Shown here: in pieces, positions 22,676-31,578 of the stretch
Numbering within the stretch: the stretch's first letter is position 1
Layout: each line of letters starts with the position of its first letter
Source of the DNA: JANQJA01 sp040880285
Lineage (GTDB): Bacteria; Pseudomonadota; Gammaproteobacteria; Pseudomonadales; Azotimanducaceae
Assembly (NCBI GenBank): GCA_040880285.1
Contig: JBBDIT010000021.1
Span: forward strand, 62,001 to 126,000
Length of the DNA: 64,000 bases
Reading direction: 5' to 3'
Notes under the pieces: generated by a model
What the model was told of the DNA's origin: nothing
Seen by the model: only the letters and a program-made list of their open reading frames with translations
Databases searched by the model: none
Made by a program: the position numbers and the translations under genes

Positions 22676-24721
22676 CTATCCTTTCGGAACAAACCAGATC
22701 GGAGATGACCAGGCGCGCTCCTGGATGGTTGCGGGAATATCCGGCCGTGGCTCTACACCGGTCCGAACCGCATCCCAGGTCGACCATCGACAGGTTGGGT
22801 TTTCAAGTGCGCGGATATAATAGAAAGCACGATGGGCGGGATCAAAATCCGGGTCAGTCCATACCGTCTTGATTTCCGGTGCCCCGACGCCCATAGTTAT
22901 CGAACAGTCACTTGGATCAACCTTGGCACCGTTATCAGGGCAACGATGCGTCGATGGATCCGGGCTTCCTTCCGAACAAGCAACGTCATACACCATTTCA
23001 TGATGTTCCCCGCTAACTGTCCACCCCTTGATGATCTGAAGGCGCTGAAGCGGTGCCGATTGGGCATCTTGCATGGCCCACGCGATAAAGGTCGGGGTAT
23101 TGTCGGATTTTGCTAAGAGGTTGGAACCCATGGGGACCCCTTCCCGATAAGCTCGAGTCACTACATCGCGTTTACCCAGCATATCTTGATCGAAATCGTA
23201 GCCACCGAAGAGCCTTACCTTTATGCGAGGACCTGATGTGGCAAATGTTTCTTTTCGCCGTAACGCGTCGTAGACTGCACCACGGGTATTCTCTTGCGCC
23301 CATACTGCAGCAAGTCCCGAAGCACCCCAGGTAATCTGGGCCACATCACGATAATATCTTCCATCGATCTCCTTGATATTGGTAGAACCTGCTTCAATCG
23401 CGCGTTGTGCTGCCTCATCTGGCATTGGTAAAGAGCCAGTTAGTTCACCATTGGCATCAAGCAAGCCAATTTTACCGTAGAAATCCGATTCGTCGATTGC
23501 TGTGGCCCCGGTATGAGTATCCGAGGAACCAATAAATCCAAATCTGTAGGGATTGGATACCTCGCGATCCTGTAACACAAGTCCATTCAAGAGGGCTTCT
23601 CGCACATAGGAGCCACTGGGTTCACTTTCTAACGTGGTAGCAACTCGAAAAGGCATGATTTCAAAACCTGCCCATTCATCATTATCTGACAAAACCGGGT
23701 GAGTTTCAGAGGTGCCCTTTGCCTGTGTAATTTCCACTAGCGGTTCATTACGAATTCTTTGACCAGCGTACTCGTCATCTATCGGATCACCAGCCCAGTC
23801 CACAAGCTTGAACATTTGTCCGTTTGATCCGTTCGAGTTATGTGGAATTGCAAGCGATTCAATTCCTTGTTCGCGCAATTCATCCATCCAGTCCCAGAGG
23901 CCTTCAGGGTTTTGATCATGAAATCGAGAAAACGGCATGGCTGGTAGATTATCAGCATTACGAAAGAAGACATTACGATGCAAGTTGCCACGGTCATCTG
24001 TTGAACTTGTGTATTCGTAGGCTACCAGAGTAGTAAATTTACCCGGATCGTTAAATTCCTCAGCGGCCCGGATGGTATCCGTCCAGGCATCCCTGGCGAT
24101 GTCGTAGACTTCATCGACATCAATATTTCCCGCGAGAATACCGTCTAGAGTCTCGACAAGAAATGTTGAAAATGCCTTACTCCTTTCCGGCGTACCACCG
24201 GGAGTAAGGTTTTCAGGCAAATTCAGGCCGTGAAGGTAATCAGTGTGTGGGAGAGTCGAAAATTTGGTGCTCGTATCAGCGGCAGCCCGAACGGCACCAA
24301 GAAACATCGCATGGTCAGTAACCGCATAGAAATCGAGGGGACGTTGCAGCTTCATATCGAAACCCGCGGGATGCCTCAGCGTCTCGCCTCTGGCATACCG
24401 ATACGCATCATAGGGGGTTGCGAGCGTTCCAAATGCGAATGCATCAAATGAATAAGTCGTATGGACGTGCAGATCTCCAAAATAGGCGCTACGATTCGCT
24501 GCTATTTCAGCGTCCACCACCATGACGTCAGCCGGCATTTCGAGCGGAGATGTTGACTCCCCGAAACGCCGTTGGGGGGATCCATTCCTCTCAATTGTCG
24601 ACGATGGTTGCTTGGCACCTGCCGTGGTCTCTTTGTCTCCATCACTCCCCGAACATCCGAGAAGTCCCAGAACCAATGTTAAAATAACGGTGGTTTTCTT
24701 GTTTGTTGGTGTAGCACACAT
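22676..24721 (-). CDS. DUF3604 lipoprotein, short form (first of five)
   Basis: A 681-residue lipoprotein (TVILTLVLGLLGCSGSDGD). DUF3604 proteins have a PHP-like metal-binding fold of uncertain activity. Motifs are YFGDLHVHTTYSFDAF (HxH), YAVTDHAMFLG, LVAYEYTSS, LAIPHNSNGS and FGFIGSSDTHTGAT, together a plausible set of metal ligands. It ends AWSSPIWFVPKG, a tail shared in part by all five paralogues. It lacks the roughly 330-residue N-terminal beta-rich part of the four longer copies. ATG 24721 is preferred (GTG at 24724 is possible), with GGGGAG upstream. It is divergent from the first tandem TetR gene. Confidence 0.9.
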   Translation of the reverse strand: MCATPTNKKTTVILTLVLGLLGCSGSDGDKETTAGAKQPSSTIERNGSPQRRFGESTSPLEMPADVMVVDAEIAANRSAYFGDLHVHTTYSFDAFAFGTLATPYDAYRYARGETLRHPAGFDMKLQRPLDFYAVTDHAMFLGAVRAAADTSTKFSTLPHTDYLHGLNLPENLTPGGTPERSKAFSTFLVETLDGILAGNIDVDEVYDIARDAWTDTIRAAEEFNDPGKFTTLVAYEYTSSTDDRGNLHRNVFFRNADNLPAMPFSRFHDQNPEGLWDWMDELREQGIESLAIPHNSNGSNGQMFKLVDWAGDPIDDEYAGQRIRNEPLVEITQAKGTSETHPVLSDNDEWAGFEIMPFRVATTLESEPSGSYVREALLNGLVLQDREVSNPYRFGFIGSSDTHTGATAIDESDFYGKIGLLDANGELTGSLPMPDEAAQRAIEAGSTNIKEIDGRYYRDVAQITWGASGLAAVWAQENTRGAVYDALRRKETFATSGPRIKVRLFGGYDFDQDMLGKRDVVTRAYREGVPMGSNLLAKSDNTPTFIAWAMQDAQSAPLQRLQIIKGWTVSGEHHEMVYDVACSEGSPDPSTHRCPDNGAKVDPSDCSITMGVGAPEIKTVWTDPDFDPAHRAFYYIRALENPTCRWSTWDAVRTGVEPRPDIPATIQERAWSSPIWFVPKG

Positions 24722-25171
24722 CACGGCACTCCCCTTTACACGGTTAATCTGCGCAAGCGAACATCTTCTGATATCACTATCTTTATGTCTTTAACTTATC
24801 TGGGTTACCGACCAACGTATCACACTCTAGAATTTTCGATAAGTTGAAATCTCGTAATATAAAACATCTTCATTTTGTGGTGTTATGCACCGGATTGCAA
24901 GTGGCCCGAAATTCTCCAACCAATGGCCTATAAATTCACACGGTAGCATAATCCTCGAACCGGTACGTATTTCGCGCGCCGAACCTTACCGTCCAAACGC
25001 CAGCGGGAAAGCCAATAATTTTAAATAAGAGGATATCCATACAGGCACAGGTATGACCTGAAAAATTGATCGCACAGGTCAACGGCACAGCAGAATTCAT
25101 GCCAATTGACATCCTTACCTTAACCACTAATAATGCCTTGGGTTAGTTTGATTGGTAAGGATTATTTGGCT
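24722..25171. promoter_or_regulatory. Divergent promoter region between DUF3604 and tandem TetR genes
   Basis: A 450-base AT-rich gap with no supported gene. It must hold the promoters of two divergent units, and the TetR-type gene next to it makes autoregulation likely. A weak relative of the recurrent motif is at 24831-24843 (AATTTTCGATAAG). No clear -35/-10 pair can be assigned by eye. Confidence 0.5.
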
Positions 25172-26434
25172 ATGGCACTGAGTGAGGCAACCCAACAAGT
25201 CAAACGTGGCACCAAACAGCCGAAACGAAAAGAAGAGATATTGAAGGCGGCCGCTCACGTTATGCAGCCAAAAGGTGTGTTAGCTACTCGCTTGCAAGAT
25301 GTTGGTGAGCATCTGAACGTCGCCTATACAGCACTTTATCATTATTTCCCCAGTCGCGATCACATGGCAGAAGAGGTGATCCTCTGGCGGCTCAATGCTC
25401 GCCTGCGCATGTTAAACGAAGCCTCGGGAGAGTCCGCACTTGATCGATTGTTGTCATTTTTCAGGCGGGAATTGCTTGAAGACCAGGACTTCCAGGTAAG
25501 GTTTCCTCCTTTTAATGCATTGCCAGAAGAAAATCGAAAGTCATTAAATCGCGCTAGCAATCAGTTGCTGGAAGCCCTCTCGGGTCTCATTGACGAGGGA
25601 ATTCGTGAAGGTTCGATACGACCATGTCATTCGTTGACAGCAGCTAATGTGATATTGGGATTAGTTGAGCGATTTGTCTATCTGGATGAGCAACAGACAT
25701 CAGATAGCGTGAGGCAATTGTCGAGAAAAGAATTGGTTGAAGAAATGACCAGAATTCTTGAAGTGGGTATCCTGAGTGATTGCAGCCACGTACCTCGAGC
25801 CAGCTATATTATCAATAAGGCCGAGGATCTGTTGGGTTACGATCCTCGTCTCAACTCTGAATTGAAACGATTCGACAATATGTTAAGCACTGCAACGCAT
25901 CACTTTAATGTGGAAGGTGCAGATGCCTCGATCCCACGGATGGCGAAGGATCTTGGCGTTTCCAAGACAGTATTCTATCAATACATCATGGACAAACAGG
26001 ATCTATTGCTACAATGCTATCTAAGAGGTGCCAGGGTAGTCGAAATGAGTCATCGCATTGCGTCAGATTTTGGTCGTGATCCGCTGGATGAGATGTTGAT
26101 TCACCGTCAAAACCTGTACAAGTTTCATGATAGTGAGGTAGGTCCGTTCACATTAATAAACGCCAGATATTTTCTACATCCTCCGCAGCGAAGGTTGATC
26201 CGGCTACGTAATATTGCCGTCCGAGAAATATCAGAAAGACGTATGATGCGAGGTATCAACGCTGGAACGATCCGAGCGGATGTCAATCCGGATATCGCTC
26301 AACCCATGTTTGGGCAGATGCTTTATAGCTTGCCGGGCTGGTATACGGAAACTTTTCCGTTGGATATTGATGAGGTTTGCGCCCAGACCGGTCAGGTTAT
26401 TTTCCTCGGTCTGAAAAATAACCTCCACCAGTGA
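25172..26434 (+). CDS. Tandem-fused TetR-family regulator (first of two)
   Basis: A 420-residue protein made of two TetR units in one chain. The first DNA-binding region is near residues 25-60 (TRLQDVGEHLNVAYTALYHY) and the second near 250-285 (SIPRMAKDLGVSKTVFYQYI). Each is followed by an alpha-helical ligand-type domain. Normal TetR proteins have about 200 residues and work as dimers, so this is a covalent pseudo-dimer that can recognise an asymmetric site. ATG 25172 is preferred because the paralogue at 58601 starts at the matching place; the frame is open to 25133. Much of the chain is alike in the two paralogues. Confidence 0.88.
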   Translation: MALSEATQQVKRGTKQPKRKEEILKAAAHVMQPKGVLATRLQDVGEHLNVAYTALYHYFPSRDHMAEEVILWRLNARLRMLNEASGESALDRLLSFFRRELLEDQDFQVRFPPFNALPEENRKSLNRASNQLLEALSGLIDEGIREGSIRPCHSLTAANVILGLVERFVYLDEQQTSDSVRQLSRKELVEEMTRILEVGILSDCSHVPRASYIINKAEDLLGYDPRLNSELKRFDNMLSTATHHFNVEGADASIPRMAKDLGVSKTVFYQYIMDKQDLLLQCYLRGARVVEMSHRIASDFGRDPLDEMLIHRQNLYKFHDSEVGPFTLINARYFLHPPQRRLIRLRNIAVREISERRMMRGINAGTIRADVNPDIAQPMFGQMLYSLPGWYTETFPLDIDEVCAQTGQVIFLGLKNNLHQ

Positions 26435-26527
26435 TGCCGCTCTTTGAAGCAGTCCCTCTTTACTTACTGTAGTGACCGTTCATTGGTACGATCCTTGCCG
26501 GAAACTGAAGTGAAGCGTCAGTAGTAC

Positions 26528-27547
26528 TTATCGAAGGTTTCTCTTCATGAAAGTGACTATTTGGGCGCCATATACATCGCCCATACCGCCCAGGCTTTGA
26601 TTTAATGTACCATGAGTTCGATTCGGCGCTTCTATAACCTCGGCGTGAATATTGAAAGAATTCAATCGTGCTGCCATCCTTTGTGATTGCATCAGCTTTC
26701 GCTCATTCCCATCTGCGACTACAAACATAAATGCTGGCGTCCGTTGATTTGGTCGTATGTGATGGTAAGGCGATACCTGAATCAGCTTCTCCGACTCTAT
26801 GCCAAATATAGGGCCGTAATAACTCGTACCTGTTTCCATCATAAGAGGAACATCGAGAGCCATGGTGTCGAGTTCAACCACGCCAGCGATGTCGGAAAGA
26901 TCAAGACCATGAGCTCCAAGAAGGTCCTGCCGGGTACCAACAATGGCAACCTGATGTGCCCCGGCTGAGTGCCCCAGCAGAAATATGTTGGCCGGGTCTC
27001 CACCAAATGACTGGATGTTTCTGTAAATCCAGGCGACAGCGGCTGCGACGTCCTGCTGCAATATCTCGATTTCGACGGTGGGCCTTAAGCGATAGTTAAT
27101 GCTGACAAACAGAAAGCCTGATGCAAGAAAAAAATCAGGTTTATGGCCAACCGCGCGTTTGTCTCCACGCCGCCAACCTCCTCCATGAACGTAGGCAACG
27201 ACAGGCATCTTCTTACCTTGAACGGGCTGGTAGATGTCCAGACTAACAAGGTCCTTGTCTTTGACGTTCAGTGTCGACAGCTTCTTATGGTCGTAATAGA
27301 TCACATCTTCATGAACTGATTTCTCAAAGGGGGATGGGGGTGGCAAAGGCGTGGAATACTCATCAAATTCAGCGATTGTCACGACACCATTGTGATCTCT
27401 ATCTATTCTGTCGAAAGCTGCTTTCTGGGAAGCTTCACTCCTCTGGATCACACCATCGCGGTCCAGATCCAGTTTATCGAATTCAATCCGGGGATTTGCA
27501 GCCGCAATGAGAGTGAAGATAAAGATCAGTACTAGTGTTCGTTTCAT
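26528..27547 (-). CDS. Secreted alpha/beta hydrolase with EF-hand calcium sites
   Basis: A 339-residue protein with a Sec signal (MKRTLVLIFIFTLIAAANP). Two EF-hand loops follow at about 25-65 (DLDRDGVIQRSE and DRDHNGVVTIAEF). The hydrolase domain is of the hormone-sensitive-lipase/carboxylesterase kind: HGGGW for the oxyanion hole (about 120), GHSAG with the nucleophile serine (about 195) and a late histidine in RTHGTLN. An N-terminal EF-hand pair on an esterase is unusual and suggests calcium-stabilised activity outside the cytoplasm. A copy of the recurrent motif lies 16 bases before the start. The substrate is probably a small ester. Confidence 0.85.
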   Translation of the reverse strand: MKRTLVLIFIFTLIAAANPRIEFDKLDLDRDGVIQRSEASQKAAFDRIDRDHNGVVTIAEFDEYSTPLPPPSPFEKSVHEDVIYYDHKKLSTLNVKDKDLVSLDIYQPVQGKKMPVVAYVHGGGWRRGDKRAVGHKPDFFLASGFLFVSINYRLRPTVEIEILQQDVAAAVAWIYRNIQSFGGDPANIFLLGHSAGAHQVAIVGTRQDLLGAHGLDLSDIAGVVELDTMALDVPLMMETGTSYYGPIFGIESEKLIQVSPYHHIRPNQRTPAFMFVVADGNERKLMQSQRMAARLNSFNIHAEVIEAPNRTHGTLNQSLGGMGDVYGAQIVTFMKRNLR

Positions 27548-27562
27548 GGTGTCGCTCTTTTT

Positions 27563-27581
27563 AATATTTTCGGTCAGATAA
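27563..27581 (+). promoter_or_regulatory. Recurrent cluster motif (esterase promoter)
   Basis: Reads AATATTTTCGGTCAGATAA, 16 bases before the esterase start on the opposite strand. Related sites are at 27672, 37686, 40669, 45885 and 46088. Confidence 0.4.
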
Positions 27582-27671
27582 AATCAAACTTTGAAGATTC
27601 GTTTCTTGATAGATTTTCTGGAACTTTATGGTGTTTTTAATCTATGATGCAAGGATTATTAACTAAATTTT

Positions 27672-27691
27672 AATATTTGCGGATTAGATAA
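27672..27691 (+). promoter_or_regulatory. Recurrent cluster motif (SDR promoter)
   Basis: Reads AATATTTGCGGATTAGATAA, about 70 bases before the SDR start. It shares 16 of 19 aligned positions with the site at 27563. Confidence 0.42.
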
Positions 27692-27761
27692 TGTCCGCGT
27701 ACTGATGATGCAGGCAACACTACAGCCGCATAAGAGATGACGTTGGCTAAGGAGATACCAG

Positions 27762-28556
27762 ATGGTAGATAGCGCCCGACTTCAGGGTAAGGTGATTATG
27801 GTCACAGGGGGCGGTAGCGGGATTGGCAAAGGTGCTTGCGAGCGCATTGCTGATGAGGGTGGTATGGTAGCAGTGATCGATATTCGTATGCCCTTGGCCG
27901 AGGAAGTGGCGAGGCGAATCAACGATGCAGGCGGTCAGGCAATAGCGATTCAGTGCAACGTTGCCCTGGAAGACGATGTAGCGGCGGCAGTAAATGGAAC
28001 TGTTGAGGAGTTTGGCATGCTCCATGGCATGGTTGCCAATGCAGGTACTGCGGGGCGGGGATGGATTCACGAAACCAGTCTCGAGGACTGGAACTTTGTG
28101 CTAGGTGTCAATCTGACAGGCGCCTTCCTTTGTGCCAAACATTCAATTCCGCATATGATCGCGGCCGGTGCAGGTAGCTACGTCGTGACCTCCTCAATCG
28201 CAGGCTCCGTCGTAGGTCCGGGTGGATCTGCCGCTTCTTATGCGGTTTCAAAGGCTGGCGTAATTCAGCTGGCGCGTCAGATTGCCGTCGACTATGGAGA
28301 CCAGGGCATTCGCGCTAATGCGATCCAACCCGCCGGTGTGGCTGGTAGCAATCTGGGCAAGCATGCACGCGAAGATCGCGAAAAACATACGACGCCTTCG
28401 GCGAACTTACCACGTCCTGAAGCCTGGGCCCCAATTCGACGAGCCGGTGATACCTATAAAGAATATGGTGCCACGATTGCATTTCTATTGTCGGATGAGG
28501 CGGGCTTCATTACCGGGACGTCAGTGCCCGTCGATGGCGGATTTCTCGCGACCTGA
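27762..28556 (+). CDS. Short-chain dehydrogenase/reductase
   Basis: A 264-residue classical SDR. The cofactor site is TGGGSGIGKG near residues 15-24, with NAG at about 91-93 and the catalytic YAVSK near 160-164. The aspartate in AVIDIR after the second strand favours NAD(H) over NADP(H). The protein ends in the common GFITGTSVPVDGGF segment. AAGGAGAT precedes the ATG. It converges on the acyl-CoA ligase gene with only 15 bases between the stops. It probably oxidises a hydroxyl group during breakdown of the locus substrate. Confidence 0.9.
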   Translation: MVDSARLQGKVIMVTGGGSGIGKGACERIADEGGMVAVIDIRMPLAEEVARRINDAGGQAIAIQCNVALEDDVAAAVNGTVEEFGMLHGMVANAGTAGRGWIHETSLEDWNFVLGVNLTGAFLCAKHSIPHMIAAGAGSYVVTSSIAGSVVGPGGSAASYAVSKAGVIQLARQIAVDYGDQGIRANAIQPAGVAGSNLGKHAREDREKHTTPSANLPRPEAWAPIRRAGDTYKEYGATIAFLLSDEAGFITGTSVPVDGGFLAT

Positions 28557-28571
28557 TGCTCGTATCGCTAG

Positions 28572-30143
28572 TCAGGAGCGCGGTATGCTAAGGCCAGCAT
28601 GTTCGCGGTCCCATGTGCGTTTCGTGACCCCACGTTCCCGCAAAACTGCCTTTTGTACTTTGAGACTGGCCGTTTTGGGTAATTGCTCCACGAATTCGAT
28701 GTAGCGTGGAATCATGAATCTCGGCATTTTGGGAATTAGCCACCGGCACAATTCTTCCTCACTGAGTACTTTGCCCGGCGTCAATACCACCAGAATCATG
28801 ACCTCATCCTCGGAATCGGCATTAGCTGCCACAGCGGCGCATTCGGCTACGCTGGGATGATCTGTCACGATGGCTTCCACTTCGAATGAGGAGATATTTT
28901 CACCTCTGCGCCGTATTGCGTCTTTCAGTCTATCCACATAATAGAAATTTCCATCCTCGTCGTAGCGAAAAACATCGCCGGTATGAAACCAAAGATTACG
29001 CCATGCTTCTACCGTTTTCTCCGGCATATCCCAATAACCGGCCATCAGAACCCAGGGATCATCGGCACGAACGACGAGTTCACCATCTTCATTGGGAGCA
29101 AGCGGTCGATCCTGTTCATCTACCACGCGCACCTGATAACCGTTTCTCACCCGGCCACAACTACTGTTATTCGCCAGCAGTTTGCCATCTGAACAAATTG
29201 CCGGGCTGATTTCGGTCATATTGAAAGAGGTGCCGATTGTCACGCCGAAGCGTTTCATAAAGCCATTGGGGTCTTTGGGTAAGCGACCGGTCGTAATGAA
29301 CTCGAGTGGATTATCAGCATCCACATCTGATTCTGGCATATTTTCCAGGTATAAGATGGGCGCTGCCATCAGATTGGCAGCGGTACACTCATAATTTGTC
29401 ACGTCAGACCAGAAGTCTTGTGCGCTAAATCGCTCGCGCATGATCAGCGTGCCGTTTGCCAGCGCCATGGCATAGAGCGGCGTCCTGCCGGTCACATGAA
29501 ACAAGGGGAAAACCGAGTAAAGGCGAGTTCCCTCGCGATACGGCCAAAGTCGTGCCGAGGCATGTGACTGTGCCCATGGGATCAGCACACCCTTGGACGG
29601 TCCTGTCGTTCCTGACGTGTATAACATCATCGCAATGTCCTGGGCGCCTGGTCCAATAAAGTGGTCCCGATCAGGGGGGCGAAGGTATTGCGCTGCAGCT
29701 ACGAGCGGAATTTCAATGCGTACATCATCGGGGACTTTGCCAACGACAATGATGTGTTGTACGTGGCCAAGATCTTTCATCACTTCCAGGACACGATCAA
29801 GGTAAATTTCATGGATGACCAGTACATTAGCCTGCGAGTGGTTGATGACATAGCGCAGCATGTAATCCCGAAACTCCAGATTGATGGAGACTTCAATGGC
29901 TCGGTTCCATGCTGCCCCAAGCCAGACCGCAACGGCGGTAAATGACTTGGGAAGTAAGGTCGCCACGCGATCGCCGAAAACAACACCGGCGTCCGTAAGG
30001 GCTGCAGCCCACCGGAGACCCTCGCGATGTAGCTCGGCGTAGGTCATTTGGTCTCCGTCGATCATTTGCAAGAACACCTTATGTGGCGTCTTGTGAGCCC
30101 GGGCTTCGATCAGCCAGGGAAGGACAGACTCGCGATTTAACAT
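28572..30143 (-). CDS. AMP-dependent acyl-CoA ligase (CaiC/fatty-acyl-CoA synthetase type)
   Basis: A 523-residue ANL-superfamily enzyme, which activates a carboxylic acid to its CoA thioester with ATP. The P-loop-like MLYTSGTTGPSKGV is near residue 175, the acyl-adenylate motif GDVFRYDEDGNFYYVDRLKD near 395-415, and the catalytic lysine lies in KTASLKVQKAVLRE near the end. The nearest familiar relatives by eye are crotonobetaine/carnitine-CoA ligases. It follows the acyl-CoA dehydrogenase by 20 bases on the same strand, so the pair would activate and then desaturate the same acid. Confidence 0.92.
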   Translation of the reverse strand: MLNRESVLPWLIEARAHKTPHKVFLQMIDGDQMTYAELHREGLRWAAALTDAGVVFGDRVATLLPKSFTAVAVWLGAAWNRAIEVSINLEFRDYMLRYVINHSQANVLVIHEIYLDRVLEVMKDLGHVQHIIVVGKVPDDVRIEIPLVAAAQYLRPPDRDHFIGPGAQDIAMMLYTSGTTGPSKGVLIPWAQSHASARLWPYREGTRLYSVFPLFHVTGRTPLYAMALANGTLIMRERFSAQDFWSDVTNYECTAANLMAAPILYLENMPESDVDADNPLEFITTGRLPKDPNGFMKRFGVTIGTSFNMTEISPAICSDGKLLANNSSCGRVRNGYQVRVVDEQDRPLAPNEDGELVVRADDPWVLMAGYWDMPEKTVEAWRNLWFHTGDVFRYDEDGNFYYVDRLKDAIRRRGENISSFEVEAIVTDHPSVAECAAVAANADSEDEVMILVVLTPGKVLSEEELCRWLIPKMPRFMIPRYIEFVEQLPKTASLKVQKAVLRERGVTKRTWDREHAGLSIPRS

Positions 30144-30163
30144 AGATTTTGATCTTCCGATGA

Positions 30164-31348
30164 CTACAAACCGAGCACTTGCTTGGCGATGATGTTGTGC
30201 TGGATCTCGCTAGAACCGCCAGCAATGGTGTATCCACGATGATGGAACATTGCGCTTGCAACCATGTCACAATAGTCCGGTCCGATCGCGGAGTTATCCG
30301 CGGCTCGCATGGTCGAGTCGAGCGGAATACCATAGTACCCAATTGCCTCATACATGAGCCGATCCATCTCCTGTATCAATTCACTACCCTTCAGTTTCAG
30401 CATAGAAGGTTCGGCACCAATCTCATCACCCTGGTCGAACTGGCTTAGCAATCTCATCGCGGTCGCGTCGAGTGCCATGAGTCGAATCTCAAGTTCCGAT
30501 ATTTTGAGACGTATGTCGTCATCGTAGTTTATGTCACGTTGTTTTTCTGCACGGACGATTTCGATTAGTTTTCCTAGTAGGCGCCGATTTTCCGCGACCC
30601 GTGATACGAGAAGTCTCTCGTTGCCCAGCAGGTTCTTGGCCACAGTCCAGCCGCGATTTTCTTCACCCAGCCGATTAGCTTTCGGCACGCGCACGCCTTC
30701 GAAGAACACCTGGTTCCATAATCGCTTGCCGTTAAATGCGATGAGAGGTTCGACAGATATACCGGGCGAGGTCATATCTATGAGCAAGAAACTAATGCCC
30801 AATTGCGGCTTGGCTTTCTGGTCAGTACGGACCAGGGCAAAAATGTGATCGGCAAGTTCTGCGGCGCTGGTCCAGATCTTGGAGCCATTGACGATGTAAT
30901 CGTCGCCCTCACTGCTCGCTTTGGTCCGTAAGGAGGCAAGGTCGGAGCCCGCCTGGGGCTCAGAATAGCCCTGGCACCAGGATATCTCGGCGTTCAAGAT
31001 CTTCGGCAGGTAGTATTGTTTTTGCTCCTGCGTACCATAGCGGATGATAGCCGGGCCGACCATGGAAAATCCAAATCCCTGAACTTCTGGCGCATGAGCT
31101 GACCTCATTTCAATGTCGAAGATATGCCGTCGCACCATCGACCATCCTGCCCCACCAAATTCCACTGGCCAATTGGGGGCAGCCCAACCTTGCGAATTCA
31201 ATGCGCGCGTCCAGTGGTCCTGCTCGGACTTGTCAACTGGATAGCCCATCTTCACCTTATAGCTGACCTTCGGGTCGAGATACTCGGCGAGAAATGATCG
31301 GACTTCATCCCTGAAGATCCGGTCTGCATCAGTGAGCGCCAATTCCAT
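30164..31348 (-). CDS. Acyl-CoA dehydrogenase
   Basis: A full-length 394-residue flavoenzyme of the acyl-CoA dehydrogenase family. It has an N-terminal helical domain (to about 120), WCQGYSEPQAGSDLASLRTK at the flavin-side loop, KIWTSAAELADHIFALVRT in the middle beta domain, and the C-terminal GYTIAGGSSEIQHNIIAKQV where FAD and subunits contact. It starts the operon with the acyl-CoA ligase and is divergent from the PhoD-like gene, with 230 bases between. Short or branched acyl-CoA substrates of terpenoid or sterol side chains are possible but not shown. Confidence 0.93.
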   Translation of the reverse strand: MELALTDADRIFRDEVRSFLAEYLDPKVSYKVKMGYPVDKSEQDHWTRALNSQGWAAPNWPVEFGGAGWSMVRRHIFDIEMRSAHAPEVQGFGFSMVGPAIIRYGTQEQKQYYLPKILNAEISWCQGYSEPQAGSDLASLRTKASSEGDDYIVNGSKIWTSAAELADHIFALVRTDQKAKPQLGISFLLIDMTSPGISVEPLIAFNGKRLWNQVFFEGVRVPKANRLGEENRGWTVAKNLLGNERLLVSRVAENRRLLGKLIEIVRAEKQRDINYDDDIRLKISELEIRLMALDATAMRLLSQFDQGDEIGAEPSMLKLKGSELIQEMDRLMYEAIGYYGIPLDSTMRAADNSAIGPDYCDMVASAMFHHRGYTIAGGSSEIQHNIIAKQVLGL

Positions 31349-31578
31349 TGATAAGTTTCTCCGGTTTGGATTTGCGTTGTATTTTCAATAAATCTAATAA
31401 TCTGTATGATGAATGATCCCATATCATCAATTTATTTTCATCAATATCTTGTATCAGCAATAAATATGGGTATATCTATTGAGTTCCAGACCATATGATA
31501 TATCCTCGTACATCAACTAATGAAGTCATTGAGGTTGGGGCAGGTTTGATGTGGATTGCTCTAACAACGAGGTAAGCA

